A DNA stretch of 64,000 bases from Streptomyces sp. RPT161 (GTDB lineage Bacteria > Actinomycetota > Actinomycetes > Streptomycetales > Streptomycetaceae), in assembly GCF_027533845.1 (NCBI RefSeq), contig NZ_JAPZVN010000019.1, positions 1-64,000 on the forward strand. The letters are read 5' to 3'. Of this stretch, positions 15,512-25,091 are shown one piece after another (positions within the stretch are counted from its first letter, which is position 1; the number at the start of each line of letters is the position of its first letter). Position numbers and translations under genes: made by a program. The notes below the pieces were generated by a model. That model saw nothing but the letters and a program-made list of their open reading frames with translations. It searched no databases and was not told the origin of the DNA.

Positions 15512-16060
15512 TCAGCAGGTGTTTGATTCGTTCACGGAGAGCGTCGTGACCTTCCAGGAGCCCTCCTCACGAGTGACCGTCGCGTCGGCCCTGCTACGGC
15601 TTGTAGTGCGGTCGTTCTTCGGCGCACCGGCCTTCGTGAAACGCAACCAACGGGATTCGTCCACACAGTCACCGAGCCTGACGGTATTGCCGTCGGACGC
15701 CATCACCGAAGGATCCACCTCCGGCGCCCCCTTGGTCACGACGTCCTCCGCCTGCGCCTTCTCCAGGCCGTGCCGCAGAAGGCGAAGGGCCTGGTCGTCG
15801 GCGTGGTCGGCGAGATGCGGCCACTCGGGATCGGCGTAGGCCGACGCCACGGCCAGGTCCTTCCACATCGCCCGGTAGGCGGCGACCGCCGGAGCAGGGC
15901 CGCCGTCTTCCCCGTTGGCGTGTCGCCCGCTCGCCGACACGTCAACGGACGGTACGGCGCCAGCCGTTCGGCCCGGCACACCGGCACACCCAACGACCAG
16001 CGCGCCTACTGCTGCGCACAGAGCGGCAGCCAAGGCTGCGGAACGCCTTCCCGGAACCAT
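15512..16060 (-). CDS. putative lipoprotein
   Basis: A 182-residue protein with a lipoprotein signal: basic N-terminus (VPGRRSAA), a hydrophobic core (LAAALCAAVGALV) and a lipobox VVGCAG with the lipidated Cys at residue 25. The mature part contains AVAAYRAMWKDLAVASAYADPEWPHLADHADDQAL, a pattern common in actinobacterial surface lipoproteins with an NTF2-like fold. It ends with a beta-rich domain (GSWKVTTLSV) and a C-terminal Cys. Function is unknown. It is divergent from the MFS transporter. Confidence 0.75.
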   Translation of the reverse strand: MVPGRRSAALAAALCAAVGALVVGCAGVPGRTAGAVPSVDVSASGRHANGEDGGPAPAVAAYRAMWKDLAVASAYADPEWPHLADHADDQALRLLRHGLEKAQAEDVVTKGAPEVDPSVMASDGNTVRLGDCVDESRWLRFTKAGAPKNDRTTSRSRADATVTREEGSWKVTTLSVNESNTC

Positions 16061-16238
16061 GAACGCCCGCCAATCACCGAGCCATTACTACAAGTAACGA
16101 AGATATCACGTTCTGCTACCAACCGGATACCGGTCCCAGGGCCACGACAAATCGATCAACCGGTACCGCCCACCAAGTCGACAGACTCCTGACCTCACCC
16201 TTGCCGTCCGCGACGACCAGTCAACCCGGGCCAAATAC

Positions 16239-16291
16239 CTTGACATCGAGACTTTCGACAGCGAGGCTACCCAAGATCTCTTGACGTCGAG
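16239..16291. promoter_or_regulatory. twin MarR-type operator-like boxes upstream of MFS gene
   Basis: CTTGACATCGAG at 16239-16250 and CTTGACGTCGAG at 16280-16291 are near-identical. The second is a near-palindrome (CTyGACGTCrAG). Their starts are 41 bp apart, almost exactly four helical turns, and the second ends 19 bp before the MFS ATG. Each also contains a TTGAC hexamer that may double as a -35 element. Confidence 0.45.
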
Positions 16292-16310
16292 ATATTTTCG
16301 GGGGCGGGCA

Positions 16311-17678
16311 ATGCGGCGCGGGGCAGCGGGCAGGAAGAACGCGAGCGGCGGACGGGGGCTGACAGCGCAGTTGCGCAATCCGCCGGGTGGCCGCAACGCG
16401 CGGATCATGCTGCTCGCCCTGGCGTTGGACCGGACGGGCTCGGGACTGTGGGCCGCGTCTTCGGTCCTGTACTTCACCTTCGTGACGCATCTGAGCGCTC
16501 AACGGATCGGTGTACTGCTGGGGGTGGCCGGAGTCGCGGGGATCGTCGGCTCTCCGTTGGCCGGGCGTCTGGCCAGCCGTTCGCCAGTCCGCGCGCTACT
16601 GATCGGCTGTCACCTGCTGCGCATGGCAACTCTCAGCCTGCTGTTGGTGTGCACTGATTTCAACGCACTGCTCGCCATCGTCGCCCTCACCTACCTCGCC
16701 GACCGGGCGGCGAAGACTCTGGAAATGCTGTTCGCCACACGGACCGCCGGTGAACGGCGGGCGACCTACCAGGCGCTGTCGCGCAGTGCGTCGAACGCGG
16801 GTTACGGACTCGGCGCGGGAATCGCGGCCGTCAGCCTGGCCGTGGGATCGATCGGCGCCTGCCGGGCACTGATCCTGGGCGACGCGCTGTCGTTCGTCCT
16901 GGCGGCGGCGTTGGTGTGGCGCACTCGGGAGCCAAGGGACAACACCGTTGAGGTGATATCGGCGCACGACACAACCACCGACGGGTGGCCTGCCGTCCGC
17001 CGGAGCAGCCCGTGGCGGGACCGGGGCTATCTGCTGTTCGTGCTGTTGGACATCCCGATGAGCACCGATGACTCCGTGCTCAACGTCGGCCTGCCGCTGT
17101 GGTTGGTGAACCACACCTCGGCACCGCACGCGCTTGTCCCCACCCTCCTCATCATCAACACCGTGATGGTGGTGGTGCTGCAGGTGAGAGTGTCGGCATG
17201 GGCCGAGGGTCCTCGGCTGGCCGCTCGAGCAGTGCTGCTGTACGGGGTGGCGATGTCCGTGTGCTGCGCCGCCGTTGCGGCGGCCACCGGAGGCGGCACC
17301 TGGACGGCTGCGGTCGTCCTGCTCGCCGCCGCGTTGCTTGTCACCCTGGCGGAGCTGATGCGTTCGGTGAGCTCGTGGGAACTGGCCGTCCTGCTCGCGC
17401 CCCATGACGCCCGCGCGCGGTATCTGGGTGTGGCGGGAATGTCCCAGTCCATCCAGAAGTCAGCCGGACCGCCGCTGCTCACTGGCGTTGTGATGGCCGC
17501 GGGACCAGCGGGATGGGTGGTACTGGGTGCGGCCGTCGCGGGACTTTCTGTCGTACAACGGGGCGCTTGCCTGCGCCGACTTCAGATGTTGTCGCCCGCT
17601 GGCGCTTCCCCACTACGTTCGAAGACGGTTCACCATCAGCACTCAGGTGATGCCCCTCGCCCAGCCTGTCCGAAGTAG
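16311..17678 (+). CDS. MFS transporter
   Basis: A 455-residue major facilitator protein with about twelve hydrophobic helices, most similar in layout to small-molecule/drug exporters: helix 1 RIMLLALALDRTGSGLW, helix 2-3 loop GRLASRSPVRALL in the place of the conserved MFS loop motif. The central loop (about 205-235) is hydrophilic. ATG 16311 follows GGGGCGGG by 3-4 bases; an in-frame TTG ten codons earlier is less likely. Two operator-like boxes precede it, so it is probably induced by its substrate through a MarR-type repressor encoded elsewhere. Confidence 0.82.
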   Translation: MRRGAAGRKNASGGRGLTAQLRNPPGGRNARIMLLALALDRTGSGLWAASSVLYFTFVTHLSAQRIGVLLGVAGVAGIVGSPLAGRLASRSPVRALLIGCHLLRMATLSLLLVCTDFNALLAIVALTYLADRAAKTLEMLFATRTAGERRATYQALSRSASNAGYGLGAGIAAVSLAVGSIGACRALILGDALSFVLAAALVWRTREPRDNTVEVISAHDTTTDGWPAVRRSSPWRDRGYLLFVLLDIPMSTDDSVLNVGLPLWLVNHTSAPHALVPTLLIINTVMVVVLQVRVSAWAEGPRLAARAVLLYGVAMSVCCAAVAAATGGGTWTAAVVLLAAALLVTLAELMRSVSSWELAVLLAPHDARARYLGVAGMSQSIQKSAGPPLLTGVVMAAGPAGWVVLGAAVAGLSVVQRGACLRRLQMLSPAGASPLRSKTVHHQHSGDAPRPACPK

Positions 17679-17708
17679 CACAGCACGGCGAAAGTCACCG
17701 CGGCAGCC

Positions 17709-18215
17709 TCATGCGCTCGGCGGCGTCTCGTCATCGACCGCATCGGATGCGGCGACGCTCTGCTGGGTGACCACACGGTCGCTGACGCTCGTCGAGTACA
17801 CGATGGTGGTGGTGATCGAACCGATCCGGGCGATGCGGGCCGTCACCTCTTCCAGATGCGGCATCGACCGGGCGGCCACCTTGGCAATGAAGCAGTCGCT
17901 CCCGGTCACGTGATGGCACTCAAGGATCTCCGAGCACTCGTCGAATATCCGCGCGTAGTCGCGGTAATCGCCCCCGGGATAGCGGATGTTGACGAACGCG
18001 AGGATCGGCAGGCCCAGTTGGCTCAGGTTGATCCGAGCCTTGTAGCCCTCGATTATGCCGCGCTGCTCCAGGCGCCGGACCCGCTCGGCGACAGCCGGTG
18101 GCGTCAAGGCCACCCGACGGCCCAGTTCGCTGAAGCTCACCCGCGCGTCCTGCTGCAACTCCCGCAGGAGGCTCCAGTCCGTCGCGTCCAGCCCGGCTTT
18201 CAATTCGTTAGCCAT
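17709..18215 (-). CDS. Lrp/AsnC family transcriptional regulator
   Basis: A 168-residue Lrp-type regulator. The N-terminal winged HTH (residues 8-60) has LDATDWSLLRELQQDARVSFSELGRRVALTPPAVAERVRRLEQRGII; the C-terminal part is the RAM ligand-binding domain with VTGSDCFIAKVAARSMPHLEEV. It is divergent from an APC-type amino acid transporter, the usual arrangement in which Lrp senses an amino acid and activates its exporter. It starts at ATG 18215 and converges with the MFS gene, with a 30-bp gap. Confidence 0.9.
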   Translation of the reverse strand: MANELKAGLDATDWSLLRELQQDARVSFSELGRRVALTPPAVAERVRRLEQRGIIEGYKARINLSQLGLPILAFVNIRYPGGDYRDYARIFDECSEILECHHVTGSDCFIAKVAARSMPHLEEVTARIARIGSITTTIVYSTSVSDRVVTQQSVAASDAVDDETPPSA

Positions 18216-18338
18216 CCAGCGAGGATAGCTTCAATCAGACGCCGCGCACCGTGACTTGGTTAACTTTGCCCCTGTGTCCCAGGAGAAGACCTTCATACGC
18301 TGTGGAAAGTCGCGGAAGCCACAGCCCGGAGGGTGGGA

Positions 18339-19664
18339 ATGACACAGGCTGACCAGGCCACAACGATCACCGAGGACGGCCCGGGCCCCAACCGGCAAGT
18401 GGGGCTGAACCTCTTGCAGGGAACCGCCGTGTACGTCGGAGCAGTGCTCGGCACCGGCGTGTTGGCCCTGCCCGGCCTTGCTGCCAAACAGGCTGGCCCG
18501 GCCTCGCTGTTGTCCTGGCTCGCCCTCGTCGTGATGTCGATACCGCTCGCCGCGACGTTCGCCGTACTCGCCGCCCGCTACCCCGACTCCGGAGGCGTAT
18601 CGACGTATGTGCGGCGGGCCTTCGGCGAGCGTGCGGCGACCGTGGCCGGGTGGTGGTTCTACCTCGGAACGCCGGCCGGCATCCCTGCCCTGGCACTCTT
18701 CGGTGCCTCGTATCTGAGCCGGACCACGGGCGGTGGCTGGGGTACGACCGTCGGGTACGCCGCCACACTGCTCGTGCTCGGTTTTCTCGCCAATGCCTTC
18801 GGCGTGCGGGTCTCCGGGCGGGTGCAGCTGGCGCTCTCCGGCGCGTTGACGCTGCTGCTCGTGCTGTCGGTGCTGGTGGCTTTGCCGCACGCCCGCGCAG
18901 CCAACCTCCACCCGTTCGCCCCGCACGGTTGGGCAGCGGTCGGGTCGGCGGGAGCGCTGCTGGTGTGGTCGTTCACCGGGTGGGAGACGGTCACCCACCT
19001 GTCCGCCGAATTCGCCCGGCCCGCCCGCGATCTGAAGCTCGCGACCGCTGGCGCCTTGATCGTGGTGGCCGTGCTGTATCTGAGCCTGGCGGCGGTCACC
19101 GTACTCGTGCTGGGAGACGCGGCCGGCAGCACCATGGCCCCGTTGGCCTCGCTGCTGCAGACCGGGCTCGGCCGCTACGGGGCGGACATCGCGGGTGTGG
19201 TCGCGCTGCTGATCACCCTTGGCACCATCAATGCCTATGTGGCGAGCACGGCGAAGCTCGGCGCGGCCCTGGCTCGTGACGGCGCCCTCCCCCATCGCCT
19301 CGCCTCCGGTGCCCAAGCCGGCGGTGTGCCGCGCCGCAGTCTGCTGGTGGTCGCCGCGATATCGGGAAGTGTCTTCACGGTCGCGACAGTTACGCGTATG
19401 GACGTCAAGCTGCTGGTCCTCAGTACGACGGCGTGCCTGAGCGCCGTGTACGCCATCGGCTCGGCGGCCGGAGCGAGACTGCTGTGGCGAACGAGTCGGC
19501 CGGGCGCGGTGGCCGCCCTCTTCGCGCTCGCCATCGTGGCGATCCTCCTCGCCCTCAGCGGATGGTTCTTGGCCTGGCCGTTCCTACTCGCGACCGCCGC
19601 CCTCACTCGATCCCACCTCCAAGGAGGCACCCGGCCACCGGCAGGCCGGGGAGGTCCTCGGTGA
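18339..19664 (+). CDS. APC family amino acid permease/exporter (YjeH-like)
   Basis: A 441-residue transporter with about twelve helices. The first helix contains GTAVYVGAVLGTGVLALPGLAA, the unwound substrate-binding GxG region of the APC superfamily. It has YjeH-like features (short, few loops, WWFYLGTPAGIPALALF). E. coli YjeH exports methionine and branched-chain amino acids, so an export role is plausible given the divergent Lrp gene, but uptake cannot be excluded. ATG 18339 is preceded by GGAGGGTGGGA. Confidence 0.85.
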   Translation: MTQADQATTITEDGPGPNRQVGLNLLQGTAVYVGAVLGTGVLALPGLAAKQAGPASLLSWLALVVMSIPLAATFAVLAARYPDSGGVSTYVRRAFGERAATVAGWWFYLGTPAGIPALALFGASYLSRTTGGGWGTTVGYAATLLVLGFLANAFGVRVSGRVQLALSGALTLLLVLSVLVALPHARAANLHPFAPHGWAAVGSAGALLVWSFTGWETVTHLSAEFARPARDLKLATAGALIVVAVLYLSLAAVTVLVLGDAAGSTMAPLASLLQTGLGRYGADIAGVVALLITLGTINAYVASTAKLGAALARDGALPHRLASGAQAGGVPRRSLLVVAAISGSVFTVATVTRMDVKLLVLSTTACLSAVYAIGSAAGARLLWRTSRPGAVAALFALAIVAILLALSGWFLAWPFLLATAALTRSHLQGGTRPPAGRGGPR

Positions 19665-19978
19665 TCCGCGGACACTGGCCGTTGGGTGCCTGAGTCCGTG
19701 GATCAGCCAACAAGCAGGCGCTGAAGCCCCTCCGAGTCCTCAGCGGGCTCGCGCGCCCCACAACACCCTCGGAGTCTCCGGACCAACGGCGGCTTGCCTG
19801 CTCTCCGCCGCCCGGTGACGTGCCGTCGACTGCGTGTGTCGGTCGTTCGTCAGTGAGGCATCGGTGCCCTGTCAGCGGCCGGTGCCACGCTGACTCTCAC
19901 CGGTACCGACCACAACCGAGCGGGGCACACACATGCCCCTTCACCGCAGCCGATCATGTGAGCCCCAGGAGTTCCATC
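19665..19978. other. intergenic, no gene found
   Basis: About 314 bases between the permease and the SDR gene. Nothing with coding character or a strong hairpin is seen. The SDR promoter should lie here. Confidence 0.4.
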
Positions 19979-20929
19979 ATGCGCCGCACATTTCCGACCC
20001 AAGCGTGGAACGTTCATCGGCTACCGCGCGCCGACGGCAAGAACTTCCTGGTCACCGGCGGCAACGCGGGCATCGGCTACTTCGTCTGCGAGCAACTGGC
20101 CAGCACAGGGGCTCACATCATCCTCGGCAGCCGGAACACGGCAAAGGCCGAAGCCGCGATGGTCTCGATTCGTTCCCGCGTTCCCGGCGCTCATGTGTCG
20201 CACCTGCCGCTCGACCTGGCCGATCTTCGCTCCCTCAAGGCCTCCGTGGACGCCCTGCGGCTCAACCGCCTCGACGCACTGGTCCTGAACGCCGGAGTGC
20301 TACTCGATCAGCCGCAACGCCAGGAGACCCCAGAGGGCCACGAGTTGATGTTCGCGACCAACCACCTCGGGCACTTCGCCCTGGTCCAGTTGTTGGCGCC
20401 GCTGCTGACCACCGCACCCGGCAGCCGGATCATCACCACCGGCAGCTTCGCGGCACGGTCTGAGCGGCTGGATCTCGCTGACCTCCAGTCCGTACGGAAC
20501 TACCGGCCCAAGCGCACCTACGGTAGGTCGAAGCTGGCGCAAATGCTCTCCGGATTCGAGCTCGACCGCCGTTTGCGCGCCGCTGGCGGCACGACGCTGA
20601 GCGTTGTGGCGCACCCAGGAGGTGCGCTCGACTCCCTGACCCCCTCACGCCCGACCGTGCACACCCGGACCACGGGTCAACGCCTACGCGCGCTACCCGC
20701 GGGCCTCCTCCTTCAGGGCAAGGAAGCCGGCGCGTGGCCCACCGTTCGCGCTGTCCTCGATCCTGATGTGATCGGCGGCCAGCTGTGGGGGCCGCAGGCC
20801 TTCGGCTTGCGGGGCATGCCGAGGTCCGAGCAGGCGCCTGCCCACATGACCGACCCGGTGGTCGCCGCGCGGTTGTGGGACATCAGCTGTGAACTGACCG
20901 GCGTCGCGTCGGCTTTCGCTCGCGCTTAG
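19979..20929 (+). CDS. short-chain dehydrogenase/reductase
   Basis: A 316-residue SDR of the retinol-dehydrogenase/WWOX-like group. Seen are the cofactor motif TGGNAGIGYF (residues 24-33), NAG (about 103-105) in LVLNAGVLL, and a YGRSK active-site motif near residue 180 (Tyr-x-x-x-Lys) preceded by a Ser-containing TGSFAARS. The length above 300 and the conserved N-terminus suggest a membrane-associated or lipid substrate. ATG 19979 follows GGAG by 7 bases. The gene stands alone between two intergenic gaps. Confidence 0.87.
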   Translation: MRRTFPTQAWNVHRLPRADGKNFLVTGGNAGIGYFVCEQLASTGAHIILGSRNTAKAEAAMVSIRSRVPGAHVSHLPLDLADLRSLKASVDALRLNRLDALVLNAGVLLDQPQRQETPEGHELMFATNHLGHFALVQLLAPLLTTAPGSRIITTGSFAARSERLDLADLQSVRNYRPKRTYGRSKLAQMLSGFELDRRLRAAGGTTLSVVAHPGGALDSLTPSRPTVHTRTTGQRLRALPAGLLLQGKEAGAWPTVRAVLDPDVIGGQLWGPQAFGLRGMPRSEQAPAHMTDPVVAARLWDISCELTGVASAFARA

Positions 20930-21050
20930 CCCGCCCGGCCGGGAAAACGCGAGAGCGCTCGCCGCTTCCACCCGGCAGTGGTGCACCAGGAGGGCCTGGC
21001 GCGCGGCCTGGGCGCGGCGCCTCTCCCTTACCGAGCGGGATACTGTCGCC

Positions 21051-21851
21051 ATGCGTGAAGCGGACCGCCCTGACGAAATGCCTTTGCCTGCCGGCCGGAT
21101 GACCCAGGGCATCGCCCGGCGTGGTGATCAGTTGCTGAGGCCGATGGGGCCATGGTCCGCGGCGGTGCACGAGTACCTCCTCCACCTGGAATCCGTCGGG
21201 TTCACGGGGGCTCCGCGGCTGCTCGGCGCCGAGAACGGCCAGGAGGTCCTGACGTTCCTCGACGGTGACGTGGCCGCGGATCCGCAGTGGCGGCCCGGAC
21301 GCGGTCACCGGCTGCCCGGCCATGCCAGGTCCGAGGAGTCGCTCACCGGTGCGGCGAAGCTGGTGCGCCAGCTGCACGAAGCGGCGGCCGGATTCGTGCC
21401 GGTCAATGTCGACTACCGCTTCCACCCGCACCCGCCCCTGCCTGGAGAGGTGATCTCCCACGGTGATCTCGGCCCCTGGAACACCGTCTACCGCGACGGT
21501 GTACCGGTGGCGTTCATCGACTGGGACTCCGCCGGCCCGGTGGACCCGGTGGTCGAACTCGCCGCTGCCGCATGGACCTTCGTACCGCTCGCCCCACCCG
21601 GGCAACTACGGCAAGCGGGCTTCGATCCGCTCCCGGACCTGCCCGCCCGGCTCCGGCTGTTCGTTGACGCCTACGGGCTGGCTGACCGGTGCGCGATTCT
21701 GCCCGCACTGCGTCTGTGCAAACTCGTCGCAGTCGACCGCGTCAGATGCGCGCCCGTTGATGCCGCTGGTGCTGCCGACGCCCTGGAGTACCACGCCCGG
21801 GAGCTTCGTTGGCTGCACAGGGTCTCGCTGGACCTTGAGCACGCGCTGTGA
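21051..21851 (+). CDS. phosphotransferase, APH family
   Basis: A 266-residue protein of the aminoglycoside phosphotransferase-like kinase superfamily. The catalytic loop is SHGDLGPWNTVY (HGDxxxxN) and the metal-binding DFG-equivalent is FIDWDSAGPVDP. The N-terminal lobe is short, and the nucleotide-clamping lysine is not obvious. Many family members in Streptomyces act on unknown small molecules, so resistance should not be assumed. Confidence 0.8.
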   Translation: MREADRPDEMPLPAGRMTQGIARRGDQLLRPMGPWSAAVHEYLLHLESVGFTGAPRLLGAENGQEVLTFLDGDVAADPQWRPGRGHRLPGHARSEESLTGAAKLVRQLHEAAAGFVPVNVDYRFHPHPPLPGEVISHGDLGPWNTVYRDGVPVAFIDWDSAGPVDPVVELAAAAWTFVPLAPPGQLRQAGFDPLPDLPARLRLFVDAYGLADRCAILPALRLCKLVAVDRVRCAPVDAAGAADALEYHARELRWLHRVSLDLEHAL

Positions 21852-22166
21852 GACGGCTGGCTGACTCCCGTCAGGCACGAGCCGGTTGACGCATGAGAGC
21901 GAGATGCGGTCTGTCGAAGTGCACCGCGCAGCGGATCGCGTCGTACGTGCCCAACGCACGGTGGGAGGCGGACCAGTGGTTTGCGCCGTTGACGTGTCCG
22001 TACGGTACTGGGCGCGGCGCAAGCCACGGCAGGCACTCGCCGCCCCCAACGCGCGGACACTGGTGGCCGCCTGCGCCATCAGCGTGACGGCAGGCATCTT
22101 CCGGGGTCGGCCGGGAAACGCATAGGAGGTCAGCGCCAGGCATTCATCTGCGACGGAGAAGAACGG
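21852..22166. other. intergenic, no gene found
   Basis: About 315 bases. Several frames are open on both strands, but none has a ribosome binding site and family resemblance together. It probably contains the promoter of the secreted-protein gene. Confidence 0.35.
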
Positions 22167-22487
22167 ATGCGAGTTGGTAAAGCGCTCGGCGGCACTTTGA
22201 TGTCGGTCGCGCTGGCTGCGGGTGGCATCATCGCCACCTCGGGAGCCGCCCACGCCACGTACAGCGCCTGCTTCGACATGTTGGCCGCCGGGGGCGTCAA
22301 CATCTGGGACCACGAGGGATACATCTCCCAGGCGTGCAGCGCGGGGGCGGGTGGCGACGAGGAAGGCTGTGAACGCCAGCTCAGCCACGCCGCCATGCAC
22401 GTGGAGGACGACGACCTCTACCCGAGCGCCTGCAAGGCGGCGGCCGTGAAACCCGCCGCCCCGGCCGTGAAACCCGCCGCCAACTAG
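22167..22487 (+). CDS. small secreted protein with C-terminal AVKPAA repeat
   Basis: A 106-residue protein. A Sec signal peptide covers residues 1-29 (LMSVALAAGGIIATSGAAHA). The mature region has four Cys (YSACFD, SQACS, EGCER, PSACK), consistent with two disulfides. It ends with two tandem copies of AVKPAA(P/N), encoded by a 21-nt repeat. ATG 22167 follows GGAGAA. Function is unknown. Confidence 0.65.
   Translation: MRVGKALGGTLMSVALAAGGIIATSGAAHATYSACFDMLAAGGVNIWDHEGYISQACSAGAGGDEEGCERQLSHAAMHVEDDDLYPSACKAAAVKPAAPAVKPAAN
22441..22482 (+). repeat. two tandem 21-nt units at the 3' end of the secreted-protein gene
   Basis: Units 22441-22461 and 22462-22482 are identical except for the last base; each encodes A-V-K-P-A-A-(P/N). 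Such in-frame tandem units can change number by slippage. Confidence 0.8.
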
Positions 22488-22500
22488 CCGTCCGCAGGCA

Positions 22501-24717
22501 TCACCCCCGCAAGTAGCGTTCCGCCACCACCGTGGGGTACTCCACCGGCCTTCCGTGCTGCACCGACCAGGCAAGGCGCAGGTACTGCGCATGAGTCCAG
22601 GCCAGCGGGGTGGCCGAGGTGGTCGGGGTGCCGGGGCGGACCCTGGGGGCCGGTGGCTGGTCGTCCCAGACCTGTTCGGGGAGCAGCAGCGTCTCCCCGG
22701 CGGTGGCCGCCAGGTCGCGCAGTCTGCCTGCCGCCGCGTGCCGGTCGCCGTCCAGTAGTTCGTACTCGGCGCGCTCGCCGGAGAAGATCGGCCACAGCCG
22801 CCCCGAAGTGTGCCGTACCTCGGGCCGGTTGACGTCCCATGGCGCGCCGTCCGCCTGCTCGCCGTACCCGTCGTGGCTGTAGCGGTGCCAGTGCCGCCCG
22901 GACGGCGTCAGCACCGAAAGGTGCCTGTCGACCACGGCCAGCGAGTTGCGGACCACCGGATCCGCCGCGCTCTTGATGCCAAGGCGGACGAGTTCGAGGA
23001 ACCCGGCGTCCACGACCGCGCGCTGGTCGACCGGAGCGGGGTTGTTGTTGCCGAGGTCGTAGACCGTGCCGGCGTCGGGCCTACCGTCCTTGGTCAGCCG
23101 CAGGTAGTACGGCTTGGACGAGTACGGGCCGGTCCTGGTCACCGTCCAGCCGTTGACGGAGTCGCGCCAAGTGTCGGCCGCCGCAAGGTACTTGGCCGCC
23201 TGGCCGCCCCGTCCGCCCCGGTGCAACAGGTCGGCCAGGCAGACCAGGCCCGCGATCACGGAGGCGATGGTCGACGGTGAGTACCCGCTCTGCTCCTCCC
23301 AACGTTCCTGCTGCGTGTACGGTGCGCGGTGGCCGTCGGTGGCATAGCCGAGGATGAAGTCGGCGCCGCGCGCCAGACGGTCGAGCGTGTGGGCATCGTG
23401 GCGGTCCAGCAGCCAGGCCAGCAGCATCGGCGCGGCCGTCTCGTCCAACTGGACGCCGGTCCAGAAGGGTTTGCCGTTGGCGGTGGTGTTCTGTGCCCAG
23501 TGCCCGTCCGGTTGCTGTGTTCGCAGCAGGTAGTCCAGTGCCCGCTCGGCGGCCCCGTGGTCGCCTGCGGCAAGCAGTCCGGTGGCGATGTGGTAGAGGT
23601 CGCGCGGCCACACCAGGTGGTAGGAGCCGCTGACCGGGGCGAGTTGGTGATCAGTGCCGAACGCCCACGGCATGGTCGGCGAGGCGATGAAGGCACCAGG
23701 GTTGTTCTTGTCCTCGCTGGCGGCCAGCGTCATCACCGAGGCGGTGTACAGCTGCCTCTCGCGGGCTGAGCGCAGACTGGCGGGCGGCTTGGGCAGCGCG
23801 GCGAGGTAGGCGCGCCAGCCGCTGGCGTAGTCGTGTGCCGCCTGCGTGAATCCGGTGCGCAGCGCCCGGCGAGCGGTGCCGACGGCTTCGGTCGCGTCGG
23901 TGCCGTAGCCCAGCACCACGGTCTGCCGGGTGTGTGCGATTCCGTCCAGCCGCAGCCGTCCCAGTTGGACGACGTTGCCGGGCCCGGCGGTCGAGTAGTG
24001 GTGCGGCAACCGCCCCTTGTTCGCCCGCAGTTCGGTCCATCCGTCGTTGACTCCGAAGTAGCCGACCGTGGACTCGGCGAACCCGTCCTCGGCCATCAGC
24101 GCGCTCGCCGACTTCGCGTCCTGGGCGACCAGCGCACCGCCTTGTGGGAGCGCACGATCGTCGTCACCGTTGGCGGACAGCGACGGATCGTGCAGCACGT
24201 AGACCTGGAGCGGACTGCCGTTGGTGGAGCGCACCTCGAAGTCCACCAGGACGGCGGCGCGTTGCGGGTCCGTGGCGTAGCGCGCGACGGCCTGCCAGCC
24301 GTGACCGGTACTGACCTGGCGGTAGACGGGGACTCCGGGTTCCGGCAGTTCGGTGCGGGTCGGCACGTCGCTGGCCCGTTCCACGAAGCTCCTGCCGTCC
24401 GTGACCACCAGTTGCGTCTCGCGGCTGGCCGGGGTGCTCAGGTCCGGGTGGTACGTCTCGCTCATCCGGCCGCCTTCCAGGGTGAACCACACCGGACTGC
24501 GCCTCTCGCGGGCCGTGCCGAAGCCGAGCTTGTCGGCCGGGGCGAAGGCGGACGGCGTGCCCGGCCCACCCGGCGCGGCCCCGGAACCGGTGGCCGTCCG
24601 CGCGTCGGACCGCCCAGCCGCCTGCGCGGTGCCGGCGAACGGAAGGGGCGCCGCGAGCACCGACGCCCCGACCAGCGCCGCGCGCACGAAATCCCGCCGG
24701 GAGGAGTTTCCTTGCAC
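22501..24717 (-). CDS. Tat-exported GH15-type glucan 1,4-alpha-glucosidase / glucodextranase
   Basis: A 738-residue exported glycosidase. I place the start at GTG 24717: GGAGG lies 5 bases upstream and the protein then opens with a twin-arginine signal (NSSRRDFVRAALVGASVLAA, then AGTAQA). A beta-sandwich N-domain (about 45-290) resembles that of bacterial glucoamylases and glucodextranases. The (alpha/alpha)6 catalytic domain follows, with MPWAFGTDHQ, YHLVWPRDLYH (about residue 380) and RWEEQSGYSPSTIA, whose Glu should be the general acid. It would release glucose from starch- or dextran-type oligosaccharides outside the cell. A 106-aa secreted-protein gene converges on it. Confidence 0.87.
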   Translation of the reverse strand: MQGNSSRRDFVRAALVGASVLAAPLPFAGTAQAAGRSDARTATGSGAAPGGPGTPSAFAPADKLGFGTARERRSPVWFTLEGGRMSETYHPDLSTPASRETQLVVTDGRSFVERASDVPTRTELPEPGVPVYRQVSTGHGWQAVARYATDPQRAAVLVDFEVRSTNGSPLQVYVLHDPSLSANGDDDRALPQGGALVAQDAKSASALMAEDGFAESTVGYFGVNDGWTELRANKGRLPHHYSTAGPGNVVQLGRLRLDGIAHTRQTVVLGYGTDATEAVGTARRALRTGFTQAAHDYASGWRAYLAALPKPPASLRSARERQLYTASVMTLAASEDKNNPGAFIASPTMPWAFGTDHQLAPVSGSYHLVWPRDLYHIATGLLAAGDHGAAERALDYLLRTQQPDGHWAQNTTANGKPFWTGVQLDETAAPMLLAWLLDRHDAHTLDRLARGADFILGYATDGHRAPYTQQERWEEQSGYSPSTIASVIAGLVCLADLLHRGGRGGQAAKYLAAADTWRDSVNGWTVTRTGPYSSKPYYLRLTKDGRPDAGTVYDLGNNNPAPVDQRAVVDAGFLELVRLGIKSAADPVVRNSLAVVDRHLSVLTPSGRHWHRYSHDGYGEQADGAPWDVNRPEVRHTSGRLWPIFSGERAEYELLDGDRHAAAGRLRDLAATAGETLLLPEQVWDDQPPAPRVRPGTPTTSATPLAWTHAQYLRLAWSVQHGRPVEYPTVVAERYLRG

Positions 24718-25091
24718 CGTGACCTCCAGTACATCCATTGTCGACATTCGGGCGGCGGTCCACTCATAAATGTTCAGCTTGTGAAGCCATTCGCACGCCC
24801 TGATGACTCTGACGTGCAGAATGAGGCTCCCTGGGGTTACCGAGCGCGTCAAGGGGTCGCACATGACTTCAAGAAGTGACTCCATCGCTCGTCGCGGGCT
24901 GGCGGGTCCGAGCGGTCGTACCGCCGGGCTCCGAGTGAGTCCGCGTGAACGACACATCAATCGTCGGGTGGATGCCGTCAACGTCGCGTCAGGGCCGGGC
25001 GCACTCCCGGGAGCAGCGGCAATAGCGTCGTTGGTGCGCCTCGGATCACTCCCAGGACCGGGGCCACCACCTTCCGTGAGGAGTACATCCC
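24718..25091. other. divergent intergenic region
   Basis: About 374 bases between the glucosidase (minus) and the SAV_915 gene (plus). I see no gene. A 12-bp inverted repeat ACTTCAAGAAGT at 24866-24877 could be an operator, but no regulator is adjacent. Confidence 0.4.
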
